DNA from: an uncultured Anaerolineae bacterium
Lineage (GTDB): Bacteria > Chloroflexota > Anaerolineae > Anaerolineales > UBA11858
Direction: 5' to 3'
Length of the DNA: 9,501 nucleotides
Assembly (NCBI GenBank): GCA_937893815.1
Contig: CALCSH010000283.1
Span: 1 to 9,501 of the forward strand
Position 1 is the first letter of the stretch, and every line of letters starts with the position of its first letter. The position numbers were made by a program, and so were the translations under genes. The notes below the pieces were generated by a model. The model had not been told where the DNA came from. It was given only the letters and a program-made list of their open reading frames with translations, and did not search any database. This document shows positions 1 to 5,608 of this stretch, one piece after another.

Positions 1-125
1 CGGAGAGCGCAGAGTTTTAAAAGTGCGAAATCGGCAAAAATGAAGCCATTTTTCTACGAAATCATCAAAAAATATCGGCGTTCTCTGCGCACTCTGCGGT
101 GAAAATGTCTTTTTGCAGTGGAGTC
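1..125. repeat. MITE-like element, copy 1 (partial, cut by window edge)
   Basis: These 125 bases are the reverse complement of 7529-7653. By eye there are 8 mismatches and no gaps, so about 94% identity. The right end of the copy is the terminal motif GCAGTGGAGTC at 115-125. The left end lies outside the window. It contains no reading frame of note. With the complete copy at 7529-7688 it forms a pair of inverted repeats around the block from the lipoprotein gene to adenine deaminase. Motifs of the form CACCGCAGAG-N-GCGCAGAGAACGC recur in many environmental bacterial genomes; that last remark is from general memory. Confidence 0.85.
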
Positions 126-139
126 ATTGATCATTCTCA

Positions 140-189
140 AAAACATGGGTGCGCAAGGGTGCCTGAGTACCTTTGCACACCCATGTTTT
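140..189. terminator. Hairpin downstream of the lipoprotein gene (candidate terminator)
   Basis: AAAACATGGGTG at 140-151 pairs perfectly with CACCCATGTTTT at 178-189. Pairing continues inward (GCAA with TTGC, GGT with ACC) with two mismatches, leaving a loop around GCCTGAGT. Read on the minus strand, the 3' arm runs into TTTTTGAG, so it could terminate the lipoprotein transcript. The arms also give a T run on the plus strand, so it may be bidirectional. It lies 67 bases past the lipoprotein stop codon and is the second of two hairpins there. Confidence 0.55.
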
Positions 190-212
190 CGAATACACTG
201 ACCTCAAAGAAC

Positions 213-240
213 GGTGGCCAGGCAAAAATGCCTGGCCACC
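213..240 (-). terminator. Strong hairpin just after the lipoprotein stop codon
   Basis: GGTGGCCAGGCA (213-224) and TGCCTGGCCACC (229-240) form a perfect 12-bp GC-rich stem with an AAAA loop on the plus strand. It begins 15 bases after the stop codon of the lipoprotein gene. The tract following it on the minus strand (GTTCTTTG) is only moderately T-rich, so it is either a weak intrinsic terminator or a 3'-end stabilising hairpin that works with the hairpin at 140-189. Two hairpins here suggest that the operon ends with the lipoprotein. Confidence 0.65.
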
Positions 241-255
241 TTGGGGTAAAACATC

Positions 256-1527
256 TTAGAGGTCGGGCAATTCAGCTGTTACGTTCTCATTCCACCAGTA
301 CATACCATATTCGGCCTCAAGCCCAGGCGCACCTGGTGCAAATTGGTCGATATCGCTATACTGGAAGCTCTTGCCTTCTTCGATAATCAGGGTGCCTTGA
401 TTGTCGGTGATGGGGCCGGTGAAAATATTGAAGCGATCGAAATCGCCTGCCAGCATCTGCGCTAATGTATCGCGCACTAACTGAACATCTTCAGCGGGGA
501 GGTCAGCAATACCCGGTTGTGGGGTTTCACCATCCATGAAGCCATAGAGACCCAAACCACCATCGGAGGCCTCAAAGTAATGCCAGCCGAACTCATAGGT
601 ACCAGCACGAACGGCCTCAGTGATCTCGGAAAAAATCGGACCCCAAACCCAATAGGGTGCAGTCAGACATTCGTCCAGCGTGCAGGAGCCAGACCAGTCG
701 TAGGTAATACCATAGACGCCGTCACGGGCAGCTGCCGCCAATGCAGAAGCAGGCGTGTCTGCACCAGTGATGACGACATGAGCACCAGCGTCAAATAGAG
801 AATCAGCACCTTCACGCTCGATAATCGGGTCGTGCCAGGTGTTGATCCAACGGATATCGACGGTGCATTCCGGGCAAGTTCGTTGAACGCCAAGCGCATA
901 CGCATTGAACAGACGTAATTCTTCGGGGATCGGGAAAGTCGCCATGCCGCCAATTTTGGTCGCGCCATCAGCTTTTGCGCGCGAACCGGACAGCATACCT
1001 GCCAGGTATTTCATATCTTCCATGGCGCCAAACATGTTGCCAAAGTTGGTCATGTTGGATTTGTAGCCGCTGATGTGAATGTACCCGATTTCGGGGAATT
1101 CTTCAGCAACAACTTCCATGGAGTCCATGTAACCAAAGGAACCGCCAAAGATCAGATCAAAGCCCTTGCGGGAGAGTGCGCGAAAAACCTGTTCGGAATC
1201 CGCGCCTTCGGCGACAGATTCAAGGTATGCCGTGTGAACACCTTCAACATTTTCCTGTAGGTACTGCAGACCATCATACTGGGCCTGAGACCAGCCACCA
1301 TCATCGTGGGTGCTGAGCATCACAACCGCAACATTGAATTTACCTTCTTCAATATCAGGAATCTGCAAAGAACCAGAATCGGCAGGTTCTGCAGCAGGCT
1401 CTTCTGCCATAGCTTCTTCTGCGGCGGGTTCCTCAGCTTCGGTGGCTTCTTCTTTCGGTGCACAAGCTGTCAAAAGCATGGCACTAATCAGCAATATGCT
1501 AAGCAGCCAAAATATTTTATGTTTCAT
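256..1527 (-). CDS. BMP/PnrA-family substrate-binding lipoprotein
   Basis: This is an extracellular, membrane-anchored binding protein of an ABC importer. The BMP (Med/PnrA) family typically binds purine nucleosides. The 423-residue product starts with Lys residues, a hydrophobic stretch (about 5-19) and the lipobox LTAC at 19-22, with Cys22 as the predicted lipidation site. A flexible Ala/Glu/Pro-rich linker follows (about 23-52). The periplasmic-binding-type domain starts near residue 63 (KFNVAVVMLS); DDGGWSQ at 75-81 is the family's N-terminal ligand-loop motif, followed by IFGGSFGYMD and the later YDWSG region. The start is well supported: GGAGGAG lies 8 bases upstream of the ATG. No permease or ATPase gene for it is seen in the window, which is unusual because the binding protein normally precedes them. 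Hairpins close behind the stop suggest that it ends the transcript. Context favours a purine-type ligand, but ligand identity is inferred. Confidence 0.88.
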   Translation of the reverse strand: MKHKIFWLLSILLISAMLLTACAPKEEATEAEEPAAEEAMAEEPAAEPADSGSLQIPDIEEGKFNVAVVMLSTHDDGGWSQAQYDGLQYLQENVEGVHTAYLESVAEGADSEQVFRALSRKGFDLIFGGSFGYMDSMEVVAEEFPEIGYIHISGYKSNMTNFGNMFGAMEDMKYLAGMLSGSRAKADGATKIGGMATFPIPEELRLFNAYALGVQRTCPECTVDIRWINTWHDPIIEREGADSLFDAGAHVVITGADTPASALAAAARDGVYGITYDWSGSCTLDECLTAPYWVWGPIFSEITEAVRAGTYEFGWHYFEASDGGLGLYGFMDGETPQPGIADLPAEDVQLVRDTLAQMLAGDFDRFNIFTGPITDNQGTLIIEEGKSFQYSDIDQFAPGAPGLEAEYGMYWWNENVTAELPDL

Positions 1528-1735
1528 GTTTAATACTCCTCCAGATTAGAGATTGGATAAATGTGAAACTGGTTATTGTCGATTATGGGTGCGCTTGTCT
1601 ACCTCCTTTCATACATGATATCGATATCTTTCGGGACTATCATACTCGGATACGCTAAATCTTGCTATTAGCCGTTTTTCCTATTTTTCTAGTCAATCGA
1701 CCATAATTCGCAAAAGAGCCAACCGGGAGAATTAA
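1528..1735 (-). promoter_or_regulatory. Leader/promoter region of the lipoprotein gene
   Basis: This 208-base gap separates arcC from the lipoprotein gene; no convincing terminator was found behind arcC. On the minus strand there is a -10-like TATGAT at 1644-1639 with only a poor -35 (TAGCAA, 17 bases upstream). The perfect palindrome GATATCGATATC (1617-1628) lies where the transcript would begin, as an operator might. Further downstream, AAAGGAGGT (about 1612-1604) is a near-ideal Shine-Dalgarno with no start codon at a suitable distance. A stretch of about 80 bases then leads to the real ribosome binding site (complement of CTCCTCC at 1536-1542). A separate promoter for the abundant binding protein is plausible but unproven. 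Confidence 0.4.
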
Positions 1736-2680
1736 TTAAGGCACAACCCAGGTACCTGTTTCACCGCGCAGCGCCCGTTGAATATTCGGGGGGTCGGTGA
1801 TAAGGGCTTTTTTGCCGCCTTCTTTCAAGAACTTGACAATCGCCTGAACTTTAGGCAGCATACTGCCGGGGGCAAAGTGGCCTTCTGCGATATATTTCTC
1901 GGCTTCCGCAACGGTCATTTCGTCAAGCCATTTTTGATTCGGTTTATTGAAGTTGATGGCAACTCTTTCAACCGCAGTCGAGATGACCAGCAAATCGGCA
2001 TGGATCAGGTTCGCCAGCAGGCCTGATGCGAAATCTTTATCGATAACCGCTTCAACGCCACTCAGCTCGCCGCCTTCATTTTCAACCACGGGAATTCCAC
2101 CGCCGCCAACTGCAATCACCGAGAAGCCACTTTCGATTAACTTTTTAATGGCTTCCACTTCGACGATATTCACCGGTAATGGGGATGGCACCACCCGACG
2201 CCAACCGCGTCCAGCATCTTCAACAAAATCCTGGCCTTCCGCCATGCGTTTCTTGGCAGTTTCTTCATCCAGAAAGGAGCCAACTGGCTTGGATGGCTTC
2301 GCAAAAGCGGGATCATCGGCATCAACCTGCACTTGCGTGACAACCGTGACAGCTTGCTTTTGCATGCCGCGTTTCTTGAACTCATTGCGTAGTGATCGTT
2401 GCGCCATATAGCCGATCGCGCCTTGTGTATCTGCGCCGCAATAATCCATAGGAACGGCATGCAGTTCATGCATCGACAATTCGGAACGGCGCAGGATAAA
2501 TCCGACCTGAGGACCGTTGCCATGCGTGATAACGACATCCCAGCCATCTTCGATCATTCCAGCGATATGACTCATCGTTTCCTGGATGGCAGCAAACTGA
2601 TCCGGGATCGACTGTTTGGTTTTGTCCACAATCAGAGCATTACCACCAATCGCGACAACAGCAACTTTTTTCTGTGTCAT
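1736..2680 (-). CDS. arcC: Carbamate kinase
   Basis: Cytoplasmic enzyme that transfers the phosphate of carbamoyl phosphate to ADP, giving ATP, CO2 and ammonia; it is the energy-yielding last step of arginine, agmatine, allantoin or purine fermentation. Length (314 aa) is normal for the amino-acid-kinase-fold family. Visible motifs in order: AIGGNAL (10-16), THGNGPQVG (52-60), the CGADTQGAIGYM segment from 81, the carbamate-kinase insert with DDPAFAKPSKPVG (122-134), DAGRGWRRVVPSP (155-167), AVGGGGIPV (190-198) and VIDKDFASGLLA (212-223). The ATG lies only 4 bases after the stop of the YgeW-like gene, and its AGGT ribosome binding site overlaps the end of that gene, so the two are probably translationally coupled. 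No arginine deiminase is present, so the carbamoyl phosphate presumably comes from the neighbouring carbamoyltransferases. Confidence 0.96.
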   Translation of the reverse strand: MTQKKVAVVAIGGNALIVDKTKQSIPDQFAAIQETMSHIAGMIEDGWDVVITHGNGPQVGFILRRSELSMHELHAVPMDYCGADTQGAIGYMAQRSLRNEFKKRGMQKQAVTVVTQVQVDADDPAFAKPSKPVGSFLDEETAKKRMAEGQDFVEDAGRGWRRVVPSPLPVNIVEVEAIKKLIESGFSVIAVGGGGIPVVENEGGELSGVEAVIDKDFASGLLANLIHADLLVISTAVERVAINFNKPNQKWLDEMTVAEAEKYIAEGHFAPGSMLPKVQAIVKFLKEGGKKALITDPPNIQRALRGETGTWVVP

Positions 2681-2684
2681 CGAT

Positions 2685-3665
2685 CTACCTCATCGTGAGG
2701 GCCATGACGGCCTTCTGAGCGTGCATACGATTTTCAGCTTCATCGAAGACGACCGAGTTGGGGCCGTCCATGACTTCGCTGGTAACTTCAATATCCCGAT
2801 CGGCAGGCAATGGATGCATGTAGATGGCATCTTCTCTTGCCAGGGACATCTTGCGCTGATCGGTGATCCAGCTCTTGTATTTATCCTGAAGCACTTTGCC
2901 TTCTGCGGCATCCTGCGTGGTCATCAAGGGACCCCAGGATTTTGCATAGACAATATCTGCGTCTTTGAAGGCTGCTTCCATATCATCGGTAACTTCGAAA
3001 CCAGCGCCTGCTTTGCGCGCTTCTTCTTTGGCTTGTTCCATGATCTCGGGCATGAGCTTGAACTCAGGCGGATGCGCCAGAACCACATCCAGACCAAAGC
3101 GCGGCATTTGCAAAATCAGCGATTGCGGTACCGATACCGGTTTCAGGTAGGAGGAAGCATAGGCCCAGGAAACTACCATTTTCTTGCGGCGCAGGTCACG
3201 GCCTTTCTTTTCCATGATGGTCATCAGATCGGCCAGACACTGGTGTGGGTGGTAGATTTCGCACTGCATATTGAGTACAGGAACGCGGGAGGCGCTGGCA
3301 ACCAGGTTGAGATAACGGTTACCAATGCCAAAATCTACGTGGCGGATGGCGATGCCATCAAAATAACGTCCGAAGATTTCGCCCATTTCTGTCTCGGTAT
3401 CGCCATGAGAGATTTGCGTGGTACGGCTTTCGATGAAGGCAGCATGTCCGCCTAATTGAGCCATACCCGCTTCAAAGGAGCCGCGGGTGCGCGTGCTGGA
3501 AAAGAAAAACAACATCGCCAGCACTTTATCACGCAGATAAGCATGGGGTTCGCCAAGGGCACGTTTGCGCTTCAGGTCCCAGGCTACATCTAGAACAGTT
3601 TCGACTTCTTCCTTGCTGAAGTCCAGGTCGCCGATCAGGTCTCGGCCTCTCAAATCGGATTGCAT
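2685..3665 (-). CDS. ygeW: YgeW-type knotted carbamoyltransferase
   Basis: A member of the aspartate/ornithine carbamoyltransferase superfamily, of the knotted YgeW/N-acetylornithine carbamoyltransferase type. The carbamoyl-phosphate site is intact: SSTRTR (56-61), RH at 108-109, HPHQ (139-142) and HPLPADR (284-290). The segment VVSWAYASSYLKPVSVPQSL (164-183) follows the KPxSVPQ pattern of YgeW and marks it apart from ornithine carbamoyltransferases, whose SMG loop is missing. At 326 aa it is shorter than E. coli YgeW (about 396 aa by memory), with no N-terminal extension. A good ribosome binding site (AAGGAG, 7 bases before ATG) supports the start. YgeW of the E. coli purine cluster has been proposed to act on a diureido intermediate, feeding carbamoyl phosphate to carbamate kinase. 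The 4-base gap to arcC fits that role, but the true substrate here is inferred. Confidence 0.88.
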   Translation of the reverse strand: MQSDLRGRDLIGDLDFSKEEVETVLDVAWDLKRKRALGEPHAYLRDKVLAMLFFFSSTRTRGSFEAGMAQLGGHAAFIESRTTQISHGDTETEMGEIFGRYFDGIAIRHVDFGIGNRYLNLVASASRVPVLNMQCEIYHPHQCLADLMTIMEKKGRDLRRKKMVVSWAYASSYLKPVSVPQSLILQMPRFGLDVVLAHPPEFKLMPEIMEQAKEEARKAGAGFEVTDDMEAAFKDADIVYAKSWGPLMTTQDAAEGKVLQDKYKSWITDQRKMSLAREDAIYMHPLPADRDIEVTSEVMDGPNSVVFDEAENRMHAQKAVMALTMR

Positions 3666-3688
3666 ATTAGTCTCCTTGTTGGTATGGG

Positions 3689-3783
3689 AATTAGGTATCA
3701 GGAATTAGGGATCAGGTTTAGGAAACACGCTCCTAATGCCTAATTACCCAATCTCCTAATCCCTAATCACCTGATTCCTGATT
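3689..3783. repeat. Hairpin-forming TTAGG/ATCAGG intergenic repeat
   Basis: Most of the 125-base gap between the two carbamoyltransferase genes is an imperfect inverted repeat. The left arm (3689-3716) is built of AATTAGG / ATCAGG / TTAGGGATCAGG units. The right arm (3755-3783) is close to its reverse complement, with one gap and a few mismatches. Between them lies a further CCTAATGCCTAATTACCC tract that can pair with the same arm. The short-unit repetition suggests a dispersed intergenic repeat. In the transcript it would fold into a stable hairpin between the two coding regions. It has no T run, so an ordinary intrinsic terminator is unlikely. Confidence 0.7.
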
Positions 3784-3790
3784 TACTGTC

Positions 3791-4744
3791 CTACTCCGTC
3801 TTTCCTGAAACCAACGCCAGCAATGCCATGCGCATGACAACGCCATTGAAGGCTTCCTGCCAGTAACGGGACCAGCGGGTGATGTCCACATCGGGAGGAA
3901 TTTCATCCATACGAGGTAAGGAGTGGAGCAAGATTGAGTCCGATTTGGCTTTGTTCACGAGCAGATCACGGGTGATTTTGAAATTAGCCGGGGTCATGCC
4001 TACATCGCCAGCGCGCTCGTCACGAGACTTTGTATAGTCAGGCTGCACCGTCGGCTCAACCAGGATGACATCGGCATCGCCGATCACATCCCCCACATGG
4101 TCCGCAAAATCGAAATTCAATGCCATAGCTTTGAAGTCATCTTTGTACTCATCGGGCATTTCCATGCCAGGAGGCGCCACAAACGTGATCGGGCAATCAA
4201 ACTGAGTGAGCGCGTGGCCGAGGGAGTGCATGGTGCGCATGCGCATATCGCCGACAGCGACCCAGCGCAAACCATCGATGGTGCCTTTTTCGCGCAGCAC
4301 GGTGTAAAGGTCGGTCAAAATCTGGGTGGGGTGCTCGCCCCAGCCGTCACCGCCATTGATAACAGGGATGGAAGCCCATTTGGCAGCCTCGTGCGGCGCA
4401 CCTTTCTGGAAGTGGCGCATAACGATGATGTCGCCATAGAACTCCAACATTTTGACTGTATCTTTGATCGATTCCTGATAGAAGTCGCCAGCGCGGGTCA
4501 TTTTGGCATCGGAGAAACCGGTCACATGACCGCCCAGGCGGTGCATGGCAGCTTCATGTGCCAGACGGGTTCGGGTGGAGGGCTGGTAGAAAGCGGTTAC
4601 CAGGGTCTTGTCTGCCAGAAGGTCACTGTTCTGGCGATTGCGAGCGATAGGCTCCAATTCTTCGGCAATTTCGAAGACACGGAAAAACTCATTACGCTCA
4701 AACTCTTTTAAAGAAAGAATGTCACGACCTGCAAAACTACGCAT
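3791..4744 (-). CDS. Aspartate-carbamoyltransferase-like protein, probably with another substrate
   Basis: A 317-aa protein of the aspartate/ornithine carbamoyltransferase superfamily, closest by eye to PyrB catalytic chains. The carbamoyl-phosphate half is conserved: QPSTRTR (54-60), MRH (109-111), GGDGWGEHPTQ (131-141), GDMRMRTMHSLGHAL (165-179) and HSLPRMDEI (274-282). Two aspartate-binding positions differ. The loop that carries Lys83-Lys84 in E. coli PyrB (SLGKKGETLADT) reads RAGDFYQESIKDT here (84-96), with no lysine in place of Lys84. The segment corresponding to TRVQ (Arg229, Gln231) reads PTVQ (231-234), so the arginine is lost. The equivalent of Arg167 is kept. No pyrI, pyrC or other pyrimidine gene is nearby. 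The context (YgeW, arcC, purine deaminases) suggests that it releases carbamoyl phosphate from a ureido intermediate. An automatic label of pyrB would be understandable but doubtful. The start is supported by AGGAG 9 bases upstream. Confidence 0.85.
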   Translation of the reverse strand: MRSFAGRDILSLKEFERNEFFRVFEIAEELEPIARNRQNSDLLADKTLVTAFYQPSTRTRLAHEAAMHRLGGHVTGFSDAKMTRAGDFYQESIKDTVKMLEFYGDIIVMRHFQKGAPHEAAKWASIPVINGGDGWGEHPTQILTDLYTVLREKGTIDGLRWVAVGDMRMRTMHSLGHALTQFDCPITFVAPPGMEMPDEYKDDFKAMALNFDFADHVGDVIGDADVILVEPTVQPDYTKSRDERAGDVGMTPANFKITRDLLVNKAKSDSILLHSLPRMDEIPPDVDITRWSRYWQEAFNGVVMRMALLALVSGKTE

Positions 4745-4798
4745 TGTAAAAATCTCCTACTACATAAAATTTGATTTATTTTTGTATTGCATTCCCGC

Positions 4799-4842
4799 AA
4801 TACGGATTGCGCAACACAAGCTTGTCTTGCGCAATCCGTATT
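4799..4842. repeat. 44-bp near-perfect palindrome between regulator and carbamoyltransferase
   Basis: AATACGGATTGCGCAA (4799-4814) is the exact reverse complement of TTGCGCAATCCGTATT (4827-4842). The centre ACAAGCTTGT is itself palindromic, so the arms are 21 of 22 bp complementary with no real loop. It occupies the gap between the regulator stop and the carbamoyltransferase gene. No T run follows it on the minus strand, so it is not a classical terminator. It could be a dispersed palindromic repeat, a protein-binding site or an mRNA processing hairpin. A weak promoter can be drawn with its -35 (TTGCGC, 4814-4809) inside the palindrome and TGCAAT (4791-4786) as -10. Confidence 0.8.
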
Positions 4843-4854
4843 CCGCAAATTAAC

Positions 4855-5556
4855 TCAGCCTACTCTCCGAACCACATGAAAGCGAAAATAGCCTGGCAAA
4901 AAATAGCTCAATGAATAATCGATTGGCGTGCCATCCACCGCATAGAGCAGCGATTCGAAAAGGAGTACAGCATCGCCGCGCTGAATATCCAAGGAGCGGG
5001 CGACTTCCACGTCGGCGGCCACGGAGCGGATTTCGCAACGCGAGTTCTCCAAAAGCGGCGTCCCGCGCTTGAGCAGTAGATCCAACACGGAGCCGGTAAA
5101 CTCGTTCGTGATCTCCTCGGTATCAAGATAACCAACGGGCAGAGTATCCACCAGATAGGCAACAGGGCGCTCTTCCGCCAAAATCACACGCGATACACAC
5201 ACGATTTGTGTATTCAATTCCAACTTGAGGATGCTGGCCATCGATCCATCTAAATGACAATTCTTGATGCGCAACTCGCCCATCGCCACCGACAAACCAA
5301 TACGCTCCGCCTGGGTTTCAATGCTTTCCAAAATTTCAATGCCGCTCTCAATCACCTGGGTCGGACGCACAACAAAGGTTCCCACTCCCTGACGACGGCG
5401 CAGCAAACCCTGGGTTTCAAAAGTGCGCATCGATTCGCGCAACGTTGCCCGCGAAACACCCAACTGCTTCGCCAGAGCTGGCTCGGAGGGCAAACGCTCT
5501 CCAGGTTCGGCAGCAGCGATAACTTCTTCAAGGCGATGATGGATTTCTTTAGGCAT
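4855..5556 (-). CDS. GntR-family (HutC/UTRA type) transcriptional regulator
   Basis: A DNA-binding regulator with an N-terminal winged helix and a C-terminal UTRA ligand-binding domain. Counting from the ATG at 5556 (233 aa), the winged helix covers about 1-65, with GERLPSE (19-25), the helix-turn-helix LAKQLGVSRATLRESMRTFE (28-47) and the wing RRRQGVGTFV (53-62). The UTRA domain covers about 85-230, with VSRVILAEERPVAYLVD, the ENSRCEIRSVAADVEVA strand region and the terminal IDYSLSYFLPGYFRFHV pattern. An upstream in-frame TTG at 5583 would add 9 residues. The ATG is preferred because MPKEIHHRLEEV begins the fold as usual, although neither start has a strong ribosome binding site. The gene lies 52 bases after adenine deaminase. 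It is the only regulator in the window and the likely ligand of the twin TTGTCTGACAA sites upstream of the amidohydrolase gene. The effector is unknown; a purine or purine breakdown product is inferred. Confidence 0.9.
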   Translation of the reverse strand: MPKEIHHRLEEVIAAAEPGERLPSEPALAKQLGVSRATLRESMRTFETQGLLRRRQGVGTFVVRPTQVIESGIEILESIETQAERIGLSVAMGELRIKNCHLDGSMASILKLELNTQIVCVSRVILAEERPVAYLVDTLPVGYLDTEEITNEFTGSVLDLLLKRGTPLLENSRCEIRSVAADVEVARSLDIQRGDAVLLFESLLYAVDGTPIDYSLSYFLPGYFRFHVVRRVG

Positions 5557-5608
5557 AGTTGTCTCGATTGAAGATTGTATCAACTTTCAAACTGGTATTC
5601 GTAAACCG

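Noticed and set aside
99..386. Small plus-strand open frame 99-386
   Set aside because: It starts inside the repeat, runs through two hairpins and ends antisense to the lipoprotein gene; no ribosome binding site or domain is visible.
4097..4711. Long plus-strand open frames such as 4097-4711, 2616-3455, 6443-7177 and 8199-8726
   Set aside because: They lie antisense to genes with clear family motifs, have no recognisable domains or ribosome binding sites, and follow the codon pattern of the opposite strand.
3791..4744. Plain annotation as pyrB for pyrimidine biosynthesis
   Set aside because: Aspartate-contacting positions differ, no other pyrimidine genes are near, and the neighbours are catabolic. 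Kept as a possible alternative rather than the main call.
4827..4842. 4799-4842 palindrome as an intrinsic terminator after the regulator
   Set aside because: No T run follows on the minus strand, and the arms lack the usual GC-stem/T-tail layout.
5557..5583. TTG start at 5583 for the GntR regulator
   Set aside because: It adds nine residues not typical of the fold and has no spaced ribosome binding site. The ATG at 5556 is preferred, though only moderately.
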